From an uncultured Sutterellaceae bacterium (GTDB lineage Bacteria; Pseudomonadota; Gammaproteobacteria; Burkholderiales; Burkholderiaceae_F), in the NCBI GenBank assembly GCA_902797695.1, contig CADBTW010000045.1, positions 1 to 64,000 on the forward strand: 64,000 bases of DNA, written 5' to 3'. Positions 7,468 through 14,841 of the stretch are shown one piece after another. The notes under the pieces are model-generated. The model worked only from the letters and a program-made list of their open reading frames with translations, made no database searches and had not been told where the DNA came from. Made by a program: the position numbers and the translations under genes. Each line of letters begins with the position of its first letter. The first letter of the stretch is position 1.

Positions 7468-8894
7468 AGAAGCGCACGATCCTTGCCGGAGCCGCGGGTG
7501 CCGGGATCCTCGCAGGAGCCGCAGTGTTCTTCCAGCGACCCCGCAGCGGACGTGTCCGGTATTCCGGAGGCTATCCGGATGAGTGGCACAGGCAGACCGA
7601 CGTCCTCGTGATCGGAGGCGGGGCGGCGGGACTCTCTGCGGCACTCTCCGCTGCCGAGAACGGCGCCCGCGTTACCCTGGTCGAGCAGAATCCGGAGCTC
7701 GGGGGCGACTCGCTCATTTCGGGCGGCTACTTCAACGCGGTCGACCCCCTGAGGCAGGCGCCCCTCGGGATCCACGACAGCGTGGAGCTCTTCCGGGAGC
7801 AGATCCTCGACTCGGGCGGAGGCCGGAATTCCCCCGAAGTCGCCTCCGTGCTTGCGAGCGAAGCGGGATTTTCACTCGACTGGCTCGAGCGCCATGGCAT
7901 GCGCTTCATGCCGCAGGTCGTGAAGATCCTCGGAGGAGGCTTCGCCCGGTCGCATAAGCCCCTTCTCCCGCGCGGAGAAGGCTACATAAGGGTTCTTTCC
8001 TCAGAGTGCCGCAAGAAGAAAGTCGCGATAAGGCTTGGAAGCCGCGCGGAGGAAATCTACAGGGACCCTTCCGGAACGGTGACAGGGGCTGCGGTAACGG
8101 ACAGCGACGGAAGGACCGCTTACATCAGGGCAACCCGCGGGGTCATCGTTGCGACCGGCGGTTACGGCGCGAACCGGCAGCTTCTCGAGCGCCTGGCGCC
8201 CAGGTATGCGCCCCTCCCCCACGACAGCCAAATGGGCGCGACCGGGCAGGCGATGCTCGAAGCAGAAGCCGCGGGGGCCCGGCTCGTCAACACCGACCTC
8301 GCCGAATGCGTGCCGGGAAGCCTTCCGCAGACCGGCTTCTTCGCGCGCATCGACATGGATCCCGAACGCATGGTAATGGTGGATGAGTCGGGGAAAAGGT
8401 TCGTCGACGAAACGGGCTACCGGTCCACGATCGCCCAGGCGATCCTCGGGCTCGGCGAAGGGAAATGCTGGTCCGTCGCCGATTCCGGAGCCGTCGCGAG
8501 CTTCGACGAGTCGATCCAAAAGGACATTTACCGGAACTATTACGCCGGGGCGGTGTTCCGCGCTCCGACGCTCGACGGTCTCGCGAGGGAAATCGGCGTC
8601 CCCGCCCGGGCCCTTGTCCGCACGATCCGCCAGGCCTCGAACAGGCGGATCCAGACCCCGCCCTTCTGGGCGGCGCCGATCCACCTGCATCTCCACACGA
8701 CGCTCGGCGGCCTTGAAATCACGGGCCGTGCGGAATGCGTTGATTCGGACGGCACCCCGATCCCGGGCCTCTGGGCCGCGGGCGAAGTCGCGGGGAATGT
8801 CCACGGAGTCAACCGGCTCGGCGGCAACGGCATCAACACCGCGGTTACGTTCGGGCGGATTGCGGGACGGGAAGCCGCGAAGCGGATAATCTGA
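7464..8894 (+). CDS. FAD-dependent reductase, flavocytochrome c / fumarate reductase family
   Basis: The gene starts at TTG 7464, overlapping the regulator stop as TTGA, with GGGGAGCGGAG before it. The 476-residue product begins with a hydrophobic helix (about 5-22), either an uncleaved anchor or an export signal. The FAD Rossmann motif follows (VLVIGGGAAGLSAA, LVEQNPELGGDS), and the C-terminal flavin clamp reads GEVAGNVHGVNRLGGNGIN. Compared with the Shewanella fumarate reductase as I recall it, R402 (RFVDETGYR), the His of the HHTMGG motif (here HTTLGG) and R544 (NRLGG) are present. The H365 region is replaced by LAECVPG, so fumarate is unlikely to be the natural substrate. There is no haem domain; the tetrahaem cytochrome downstream may donate electrons. 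Confidence 0.85.
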   Translation: MKKRTILAGAAGAGILAGAAVFFQRPRSGRVRYSGGYPDEWHRQTDVLVIGGGAAGLSAALSAAENGARVTLVEQNPELGGDSLISGGYFNAVDPLRQAPLGIHDSVELFREQILDSGGGRNSPEVASVLASEAGFSLDWLERHGMRFMPQVVKILGGGFARSHKPLLPRGEGYIRVLSSECRKKKVAIRLGSRAEEIYRDPSGTVTGAAVTDSDGRTAYIRATRGVIVATGGYGANRQLLERLAPRYAPLPHDSQMGATGQAMLEAEAAGARLVNTDLAECVPGSLPQTGFFARIDMDPERMVMVDESGKRFVDETGYRSTIAQAILGLGEGKCWSVADSGAVASFDESIQKDIYRNYYAGAVFRAPTLDGLAREIGVPARALVRTIRQASNRRIQTPPFWAAPIHLHLHTTLGGLEITGRAECVDSDGTPIPGLWAAGEVAGNVHGVNRLGGNGINTAVTFGRIAGREAAKRII

Positions 8895-8927
8895 TTTCCA
8901 GCCAAATTCCGATCACGGGAATTCCTT

Positions 8928-9027
8928 TTTGTCAAGAGACAAAGCGACACTACCTCTTTTGGGCATCGGAACATACGATATTCACAGTAGTTTTGATGGC
9001 TTTTGGCCATAGGAACTACCACTTTTG
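8928..9027. promoter_or_regulatory. Dyads and ACTAC boxes upstream of the second reductase
   Basis: The 177 bp gap before 9072 holds three patterned elements. A perfect dyad TTTGTC-N4-GACAAA lies at 8928-8943. A 33 bp nested dyad lies at 8987-9019: outer arms GTAGTT/AACTAC and inner arms ATGGC/GCCAT, with symmetric 3-base gaps. A direct repeat ACTACC(T/A)CTTTTG occurs at 8949-8961 and 9015-9027, 66 bp apart; the dyad arm at 8987-8991 is the same ACTAC core in reverse orientation. These are good candidates for binding by the operon's own FixJ-type regulator, which would make the second reductase acceptor-inducible. Binding is inferred. Confidence 0.55.
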
Positions 9028-9071
9028 TTTTCCCCTTTTGTGGGAATCCGGAGTTTTTTAAGGAGAGGATT

Positions 9072-10781
9072 ATGGATACTTCCCGTCGTTCATTCCTGAA
9101 GGGCGCCGCCGGTGCGGCCGCCGCCGCTGCCGCGACTACGCTCGCGATCCCTGCGGAGGCCGCCCGCGCCCCGAAGAAGTGGGACATCAAGACTGACGTC
9201 GTCGTTGTCGGGTTCGGCGGCGCCGGTGCCACGACCGCGATTTCCGCCGCCCGCAGCGGCGCCCAGGTCGTCGTGCTGGAAAAGAATCCTGAGAACCGCC
9301 ACATCAGCAACACCCGCATGTCCGGCGGCATCTTCCACTGCCCGTTCAAGGACGGCGACCCGAAGGCGCTTGAGGACTACGCCCAGGCCATGATGTCCGG
9401 CGAGAACATCCCGTGGAAGGAAGAAGGCGAGATCCCGGAATACTCGAAGCCCCTTGCGAAGCTCTGGGCCGAGTACACGCCGAAGAACCTCGAATTCATG
9501 CAGAGCCTTGACCCCGCCTTCATCGGCGGCTCGCAGCCTGGCTTCAACAAGGCGTCCTTCGGGAACTTCCCGGGCGCGAAGGAATGCAAGTACAACGCCT
9601 ACCGCGCGACCTACCAGAAGCGCATGAAGTCCTTCAACGACGTTTCCTACGGTTGCCCGAAGGAAGAGACGAGCTCGGGCGAAGCCTTCTGGCAGTGCCT
9701 CGCGACCGGCGTCAAGAAGGAAGGGAAGAAGATCCGCGTTCTCTGGGAGACGCCTGCCTACCAGCTCGTGAAGAACCCGAAGGGTGAAGTGATCGGCGTG
9801 CTCGCGAAGAAGGGCGGAAAGACCGTTTCCGTGATGGCCCGCAAGGCCGTGGTCCTCTGCTCCGGCGGCTACGAATACAACAAGGCGATGCGCGAGGCGT
9901 TCCTCGAAGGCCCGGGCGTCACCGGATGGGCCTTCTACGGCACGACCTCCAACACGGGCGACGGCATCGCGATGGGCATGGCGGCCGGCGCCGGGCTCCA
10001 GAAGGCCGGCAAGAGCGCCGCGCGAATCATCGTCCCGACGCTTGACAAGTTCAACGGCATGAGGATCGGCTCCATCACCCCGTCCGTCGGCTCCCCGCAC
10101 TCCTTCGTGGTCGACAACTTCGGCAACCGGTACGAGGCGGAAACCAAGGTGACCGACAACCCGAGCCGCTACTTCTTCTACAAGGCCGCTGTCCAGTTCA
10201 ACATCTCTACCCTCTCCTACCCGAGGACCCCGTCCTGGATGATCTTCGACGACCAGCTCTTCAAGAGCAAGCCGCTCGTCGCCCTCGGCATCTCGGTTGT
10301 CGGCTTCGGCCTCACGAAGTGGAGCAAGGACAACACCTCCGCCCTCAACTCCGGCCTGATCCTGAAGGCTGACACGATCGCCGAACTCGCCGAGAAGATC
10401 AAGAAGGTCGAGGAGAACAAGGGCCGCATGGTCACCGAGAACCTCGTGAAGGCCACCGAGAGGTTCAACAAGTTCTGCGACGAGAAGAAGGACGAGGACT
10501 TCGGCCGCCGTCCGGTCACGCTCGGCAAGGTCGAGAAGGGCCCGTTCTACGCGATGCCGCTCGTTGCCGGCGGCCCGAACACGAAGGGCGGACTGCTCTT
10601 CGACGGCCGTCACCGCGTCCTCACCTGGGAAGGGAAGCCGATCCCGAGGCTCTACCTCGTGGGCGAAATCTCCTCCGTGATGAAGTTCGTCTACCAGGGC
10701 GGCGGCAACCTTACCGAGTGCCTCGTCTACGGGCAGTCGGTCGGCAAGGAAGTCGCGAAGCTTCCGAACCTGAAGGCTTAA
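9072..10781 (+). CDS. Tat-exported FAD reductase, fumarate reductase-like with altered active site
   Basis: The frame is open from 9003, but ATG 9072 follows AAGGAGAGG and begins a Tat signal (TSRRSFLKG, alanine-rich core, AEA cleavage region near residue 30). The 569-residue protein has a Rossmann FAD site (VVVVGFGGAGATTA, VLEKNP) and a fumarate reductase-like fold. The usual catalytic motifs are changed: HHTMGG reads PNTKGG, the NRLGGN arginine motif reads YQGGGN, and the GNRF..R arginine motif reads GNRYEAETKVT. It probably works in the periplasm on a non-fumarate acceptor, receiving electrons from the tetrahaem cytochrome encoded 132 bp downstream. Such split flavin and haem subunits are common in gut anaerobes. 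The substrate is unknown. Confidence 0.87.
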   Translation: MDTSRRSFLKGAAGAAAAAAATTLAIPAEAARAPKKWDIKTDVVVVGFGGAGATTAISAARSGAQVVVLEKNPENRHISNTRMSGGIFHCPFKDGDPKALEDYAQAMMSGENIPWKEEGEIPEYSKPLAKLWAEYTPKNLEFMQSLDPAFIGGSQPGFNKASFGNFPGAKECKYNAYRATYQKRMKSFNDVSYGCPKEETSSGEAFWQCLATGVKKEGKKIRVLWETPAYQLVKNPKGEVIGVLAKKGGKTVSVMARKAVVLCSGGYEYNKAMREAFLEGPGVTGWAFYGTTSNTGDGIAMGMAAGAGLQKAGKSAARIIVPTLDKFNGMRIGSITPSVGSPHSFVVDNFGNRYEAETKVTDNPSRYFFYKAAVQFNISTLSYPRTPSWMIFDDQLFKSKPLVALGISVVGFGLTKWSKDNTSALNSGLILKADTIAELAEKIKKVEENKGRMVTENLVKATERFNKFCDEKKDEDFGRRPVTLGKVEKGPFYAMPLVAGGPNTKGGLLFDGRHRVLTWEGKPIPRLYLVGEISSVMKFVYQGGGNLTECLVYGQSVGKEVAKLPNLKA

Positions 10782-10841
10782 CTGCTGTCCGCGGGACTGC
10801 CGGGGCCTGAACTCCCGGCGTTCCGGAAAAGCGGAAAATAA

Positions 10842-10879
10842 AAGGGCCGGCCTGGGGCATATCCTTCAAGCCGGCCCTT
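10842..10879 (+). other. Intercistronic hairpin between reductase and cytochrome genes
   Basis: Perfect 10-base arms AAGGGCCGGC (10842-10851) and GCCGGCCCTT (10870-10879) enclose an 18-base loop. No T-tract follows on the plus strand, so read-through is expected. The structure may protect or process the mRNA and set the ratio of flavin subunit to cytochrome. Confidence 0.55.
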
Positions 10880-10913
10880 GCCGAATAAGAAAAAGCAAAT
10901 TTGGAGATGCCTC

Positions 10914-11303
10914 ATGAACCCAACACTAGGGAGAGCCCTTCGGGCAGCGGCAGCGGCCGCGCTTCTCTCAGGCTTCGTCCTCGTGTCCGGAGCGGCTTCC
11001 GCGGCGGACCAGAACCTCGCTGATCGCCACGTTGCCCGCGGGATGAAGTGCGACGCGTGCCATGTGACCGCGACGGGCGGAGCCCTCAAGGCGGAGAAGT
11101 CTGACTACGGCGTCTGCGCGACCTGCCACGGCGACTACCAGAAGATGATCGAGAAGACTGACGCGAAGCACAAGGACTCCGGCCAGCCGAACCCGCACGC
11201 GCAGCATGACGGCGCACTCCCCTGCACCGAGTGCCACAAGGGCCACAAGGCGGGCGTGAACTACTGCGCCCAGTGCCACAGTTTCGTCTACAAGGTTCCG
11301 TAG
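10914..11303 (+). CDS. Periplasmic tetrahaem cytochrome c
   Basis: The 129-residue product has a Sec signal (1-31, ending ASAA) and four CxxCH haem sites at 46-50, 68-72, 104-108 and 118-122. Additional histidines (H36, H39, H86, H95, H98, H111) are available as distal ligands, as in small tetrahaem cytochromes of the cytochrome c3/CctA type. GGAG sits 7 bases before the chosen ATG; an upstream in-frame codon at 10878 lies within the hairpin and is less likely. The gene follows the Tat-exported FAD reductase, so the pair probably forms a split flavocytochrome in which this protein passes electrons from a quinol dehydrogenase to the flavin subunit. No quinol dehydrogenase is in the window. Confidence 0.92.
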   Translation: MNPTLGRALRAAAAAALLSGFVLVSGAASAADQNLADRHVARGMKCDACHVTATGGALKAEKSDYGVCATCHGDYQKMIEKTDAKHKDSGQPNPHAQHDGALPCTECHKGHKAGVNYCAQCHSFVYKVP

Positions 11304-11324
11304 GAATTCGTTTTATGGTTTGGC

Positions 11325-11353
11325 GGACGGGGTTTCCCGTCCGTTTCTTTCTT
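11325..11353 (+). terminator. Intrinsic terminator of the reductase-cytochrome unit
   Basis: Arms GGACGGG (11325-11331) and CCCGTCC (11336-11342) close a GTTT loop and are followed by GTTTCTTTCTT. It lies just downstream of the cytochrome stop. Confidence 0.75.
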
Positions 11354-11367
11354 CAGGAGCTGACACC

Positions 11368-11949
11368 ATGGACCTGAACCTGCTGCTTTTCGACGGCTTC
11401 CAGTCGCTCGACCTCTTCGGGCCGCTCGACGTCCTCGCGAGGATCCCTGGCTGTGTGCCGCGGAGTTTCTCGCTCCGGGGCGGCCCTGTGAAGAACAACG
11501 CTGGAATGCAGGTCCTGACGGAGCCCTCTTCCGAGGTGGCGCCGGGCGGTGTCCTCCTCATTCCGGGCGGCATGGGGACGAGGCCGCTTTCCACGGACGC
11601 CCCTTTCCTCGCTGAAGTGAAGCGGCTCGCTGAAAGCTCCGAATGGTGCCTTTCGGTCTGCACGGGGTCCGTGCTCCTCGCGGCTTCCGGAGCCCTGGAC
11701 GGCCGCAGGGCCACCTCGAACAAGTACTCCTTCTCGTGGGTCGAGAGATTCAAGGGCCCTGTCTGGCAGCGTTCCGCACGCTGGGTTGTCGACGGGAAGT
11801 TCTACACGGCCTCAGGCGTCGCGGCCGGGATCGACATGGCTTTTGGCTTCGTCGAGGACAGGCTCGGAAAGGAAACTTCCGACGCGTTCGCACGGCGCAT
11901 GGAGTACGTAAGGAACCCGGATCCCGAGAACGACCCGTTCAGGGTCTAG
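11368..11949 (+). CDS. DJ-1/PfpI-family protein
   Basis: The 193-residue protein has the class I glutamine amidotransferase-like fold of DJ-1/PfpI proteins. Its N-terminal strand LNLLLFDGFQ is followed by LFGPLDVL with the acid residue region, an LLIPGGMGT loop, and the nucleophile elbow with C98 in SVCTGS. Members act as chaperone/glyoxalase, isonitrile hydratase or protease; the sequence does not decide between these. The length is typical. AGGAG lies 8 bases before ATG 11368, and the longer frame from 11320 would run into the preceding terminator. It is convergent with the YqaA-like gene, with 9 bp between stops. Confidence 0.85.
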   Translation: MDLNLLLFDGFQSLDLFGPLDVLARIPGCVPRSFSLRGGPVKNNAGMQVLTEPSSEVAPGGVLLIPGGMGTRPLSTDAPFLAEVKRLAESSEWCLSVCTGSVLLAASGALDGRRATSNKYSFSWVERFKGPVWQRSARWVVDGKFYTASGVAAGIDMAFGFVEDRLGKETSDAFARRMEYVRNPDPENDPFRV

Positions 11950-11958
11950 CGGGCGGCG

Positions 11959-12387
11959 CTAGAGAAGCGAGACGAACCCGAGGACGACTGCGTACCGGAG
12001 CGACTTCCCGGCTAGCGTGAAGAAGAGCGAGGGGAGGAACGGAAGCTTCAGGATCCCGGCGCCAAGCGACAGCGCGTCCCCGACCACCGGAGCCCATGAG
12101 AAGAGGAGCGCCGCCGTTCCCCATTTCCGGAGCGCGGCGAGCGCCTTCGGCGGAACCTTTCTCTCGCCCGGGATGAACCTCCCGAGCCACCAGGTGGTCA
12201 TTGCTCCTGCGGTGTTGAAGGCAGACGCGATGAGGAACGCTTCCAGCGTTCTTTCCGGAAACGCCGCCGCGAACGCAGCCGCCGCCGCTTCGCTCGTCCC
12301 CGGAAGGATCGTGGAGGATAGGAACGAAGAGGCTGCGAGCCCTGCAAGCCCCCAGTCGCTTGAAAACTGCCAGAAGTCGATTCCCAT
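11959..12387 (-). CDS. YqaA-family membrane protein (DedA/SNARE-associated type)
   Basis: The roughly 142-residue protein is strongly hydrophobic with three or four helices. It carries marks of the YqaA branch of DedA-like proteins: FLSSTILPGTSEA near the start, NTAGAMTTWWLGRF in the middle, and WAPVVGDALSLGAGILKLP. Relatives are inner-membrane proteins of uncertain function, possibly lipid scramblase-like. ATG 12387 begins the conserved part; an extension to 12465 is possible but adds a non-hydrophobic stretch. An AT-rich TATAAA-containing segment upstream (about 12424-12435) could supply the promoter. Confidence 0.8.
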   Translation of the reverse strand: MGIDFWQFSSDWGLAGLAASSFLSSTILPGTSEAAAAAFAAAFPERTLEAFLIASAFNTAGAMTTWWLGRFIPGERKVPPKALAALRKWGTAALLFSWAPVVGDALSLGAGILKLPFLPSLFFTLAGKSLRYAVVLGFVSLL

Positions 12388-12539
12388 GAACGGCGGGATG
12401 GTAGGGATGGTATGCGAAGGGGATATTTTATATGCCGCTCCCTTTGCCGCGCCGGAACACGGCATAGTCCCTAAGGCAAATCTTCCACTATCATTTCGGT
12501 GCCATTAGCGGTTTCCTCAGACCATAGGCGGTTGCCGTC

Positions 12540-13256
12540 ATGCTGATCCAGTTTTTTTCGAACCTAGCCGACTTCATCGGAATCGTCGCGTTCGCTTTCT
12601 CAGGCCTCCTCGCAGGCCGCGAACGGCGGCTGGACCCGGTCGGCATCTTCGTTCTCGCTTTCACGACGGCCTTCGGCGGCGGAATCATCCGCGACATCGT
12701 GATCGACCGGCACCCGCTCTGGTTCGTGACGCACGAGTACTACGTCTGGGTCACGCTCGTCCTCACGATCTTCGCCCCTGTTCTCGTCAAGCATTTTCAC
12801 AGGGCGATCCCCTACTCCGCCTTCATCTGGCTCGACGCGATCGGCCTCGGGTTCTTCGCGGCTTCCGGCACCGCGACCGCCTACGACTACGGGACGCCGA
12901 TGCTTTCCTCGACCCTTCTCGGCGTCGCGACCGGTGCCGCGGGCGGCATGCTCCGCGACGTTTTCATGGACAAGCTCCCGCTCGTCCTTTCCGACCGGAA
13001 GCCCTACGCCTTCGCGGCGTTCGCGGGGAGCTGGCTTACCCTTCTCCTCATTCACTTCGGAATGAACTCGGTCGCCGCGATCTGGATCGGTTCCTTCTTC
13101 ATCTGCGGATTCCGGATGATCACCTGGTACGGGAACTGGGAGATTGCATACAGCCGCTGGGGCGTCGTCATCGCGGAGTCGAAGCTTGTCAGCATGCTGC
13201 TAAGGCGCCGAAACGGGAAACATAATGATACGAACACTTTCCCGCCGGAGGATTAG
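12540..13256 (+). CDS. TRIC / UPF0126 (YicG-like) membrane channel protein
   Basis: The 238-residue protein contains two copies of the bacterial TRIC repeat. The first has FIGIVAFAFSGLLAGRERRLDPVGI and TTAFGGGIIRDIVI, and the second has IGLGFFAASG and ATGAAGGMLRDVF. About seven hydrophobic helices are visible. Such proteins form trimeric potassium-permeable channels in other bacteria and archaea; some homologues are annotated as glycine transporters. The glycine-rich GGxxRD motifs that bend the pore helices are intact in both halves. It is divergent from the YqaA-like gene. The native substrate is not shown by the sequence. Confidence 0.88.
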   Translation: MLIQFFSNLADFIGIVAFAFSGLLAGRERRLDPVGIFVLAFTTAFGGGIIRDIVIDRHPLWFVTHEYYVWVTLVLTIFAPVLVKHFHRAIPYSAFIWLDAIGLGFFAASGTATAYDYGTPMLSSTLLGVATGAAGGMLRDVFMDKLPLVLSDRKPYAFAAFAGSWLTLLLIHFGMNSVAAIWIGSFFICGFRMITWYGNWEIAYSRWGVVIAESKLVSMLLRRRNGKHNDTNTFPPED

Positions 13257-13282
13257 CGGGGAAAGACTTTGGAGGAACGGCA

Positions 13283-13945
13283 ATGTCAAGGACACTTGAA
13301 ATCGCTCGGAAACGCTTCACCGCGAAGGTCTACGACCCTGAACGGTCGCTCAGCCCTGAGGAATGGACCGAAGTGCTTGAAATCCTTCGCCTCGCTCCCT
13401 CTTCCGTCAACTACCAGCCGGTCCAGTACTTTACGGCTGACACGCCTGAAGCGCTCGATCGGGTTGCCGGTTGCGTCGCGGACTTCAACCGCGAGCGGGT
13501 GACGAAGGCTGGTCACGCGATCGTCTGCGCTGTGCCGTTCGGGCCGGAGGAAGAACACTTCCGCGCTGTGCTCGCGAAGGAGATCGCTGACGGCCGCCAT
13601 CCGGGGAAAGAAGCCCGGTCCGGGCTCGACGCCGGGCGCCGGCACTATGCCGAACTGAACGCCCTCACCCCGGCAGACTTCTATGAGTGGGGTTCGAAGC
13701 AGGCCTATCTCGCGATGGGATTCCTCCTCTTCGCGCTTGGCGACATGGGGCTTGACGCCACGATCATGGAAGGCGCCGACTTCAAGTCGCTCGACCGCGA
13801 GCTCGGGCTTCGGGCGAAGGGGCTCGCCTCGGTCCTCGTCCTTTCTGTAGGACGCCACGACCCGTCTGAGGACAGGAACGCCCTGAAGCCGAAGAGCCGG
13901 CTTCCGATGGAGGCGCTCTTCCATCGCATCGGGAACCGAGCCTGA
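13283..13945 (+). CDS. Oxygen-insensitive NAD(P)H nitroreductase family protein
   Basis: The 220-residue protein resembles NfsB. It has the N-terminal FMN-phosphate binding arginines (ARKRFTAKVYD), the RLAPSSVNYQPVQYF segment with residues that contact FMN, a WGSKQAYLAMGFLLFALGDMGLDATIMEG helix region, and a C-terminal arginine in KSRLPMEALFHRI. It is likely a cytoplasmic FMN homodimer that reduces nitroaromatics or quinones with NAD(P)H. GGAGG lies 6 bases before the ATG, the best ribosome site in the neighbourhood. It starts 26 bases after the TRIC gene stop, so the two may be co-transcribed. Confidence 0.88.
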   Translation: MSRTLEIARKRFTAKVYDPERSLSPEEWTEVLEILRLAPSSVNYQPVQYFTADTPEALDRVAGCVADFNRERVTKAGHAIVCAVPFGPEEEHFRAVLAKEIADGRHPGKEARSGLDAGRRHYAELNALTPADFYEWGSKQAYLAMGFLLFALGDMGLDATIMEGADFKSLDRELGLRAKGLASVLVLSVGRHDPSEDRNALKPKSRLPMEALFHRIGNRA

Positions 13946-14123
13946 AGGAGAATCCCGCGCATGAGGGAAAGGCCCTGTCCTTTTTCCATCCTGCGGCGAA
14001 CTGTGCCTTCTCCATTGCGGCGCCGCTCCCCCCGGAATAAGCTGAATTTGCGCGTCCCGCCGAAGAGGCTTCCGGTAAGGCTTCACGACTCCTCGGAAAG
14101 AGGGAAAAAACAGGAGATAAGTC

Positions 14124-14606
14124 ATGAAAATTGAAATCGTTCCGGCATTCGGGAGAATGGACGACGTGCTGGCCTTGATCAGGGAGTACACGGAGGTGCT
14201 CCTTCAGCAGGGAGCCGAGGTGCGGCAGTGCCTTTCTTCCCAGCATCTGGACGACGAGCTGCTTGACCTCAAGAAAAAATATGCGCCGCCCTCCGGCAGG
14301 CTGTATCTCGCCCTGGTGGATGGAAAGGCTGCCGGCTGCGTCAGCCTTACCCGCAACGACAACGAGCATTGCGAAATCAAGCGCCTTTATCTCCGGCCGG
14401 AATACAGGGGGCTTCACTTGAGCAGGAAACTGGTTGATCAGGTGATAAAGGACGCGAGGGCGATAGGCTACAGGTACATGCGGCTCGACACTTTTCCCTT
14501 CATGAAGGCCGCCATCCATCTGTATGAAAAATATGGTTTTGCCTATGTTGAGAGGTATAACGACAACCCGGCCGAATCCGCTATTTTCATGCAGCTCAGG
14601 CTGTAA
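14124..14606 (+). CDS. GNAT-family N-acetyltransferase
   Basis: The 160-residue enzyme has a complete GNAT core. CEIKRLYLRPEYRGLHLSRKL gives the beta4 strand and the acetyl-CoA pyrophosphate loop (RGLHLS in place of RGxGxG/A), and IHLYEKYGF is the C-terminal motif B. AGGAG lies 7 bases before the ATG. The substrate is unknown; the arrangement resembles amino-acid or small-molecule acetyltransferases. The gene stands alone between the nitroreductase and the aspartate dehydrogenase, with about 180 and 235 bp of non-coding sequence on either side. Confidence 0.87.
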   Translation: MKIEIVPAFGRMDDVLALIREYTEVLLQQGAEVRQCLSSQHLDDELLDLKKKYAPPSGRLYLALVDGKAAGCVSLTRNDNEHCEIKRLYLRPEYRGLHLSRKLVDQVIKDARAIGYRYMRLDTFPFMKAAIHLYEKYGFAYVERYNDNPAESAIFMQLRL

Positions 14607-14767
14607 TGGCAGGCGTTCGCCTCCGGAGCGGCAGCCAGGGGCGAGTCGCGCGGCAAGAAAGCGCGCGCCCCTCTGGGGTCCGGGGCTCATGTAAGGCGCT
14701 TCCGGCATCGCGTCCGGGTGAGGCCCGGCCGGCCCGTCGCAACACAATTTCCCAGAAAAACCTAACA

Positions 14768-14785
14768 TTCATTGGTTTCATTGGT
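14768..14785. repeat. Perfect tandem 9-bp repeat upstream of nadX
   Basis: TTCATTGGT occurs twice head to tail (14768-14776 and 14777-14785), flanked by ATTCA (14767-14771) and TGAAT (14785-14789) that form an inverted repeat. It sits 57 bp before the aspartate dehydrogenase start and may be an operator. The rest of the 235 bp gap shows nothing recognisable. Confidence 0.45.
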
Positions 14786-14841
14786 GAATCAGGAAAAGGG
14801 CCATCCATTTCCTGAAGAATATTTTCTGAACAGGGGATCAA

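Noticed and set aside
9090..10613. 507-residue minus-strand open frame opposite the second reductase
   Set aside because: It is a GC-rich antisense shadow with Leu/Val/Arg/Glu bias and no motif, while the plus strand encodes a clear Tat-exported flavoprotein.
14606..14815. 69-residue frame MAGVRLRSG between the GNAT gene and nadX
   Set aside because: Arg/Ser/Gly/Pro-rich without structure, no ribosome site, and it runs over the repeat region upstream of nadX.
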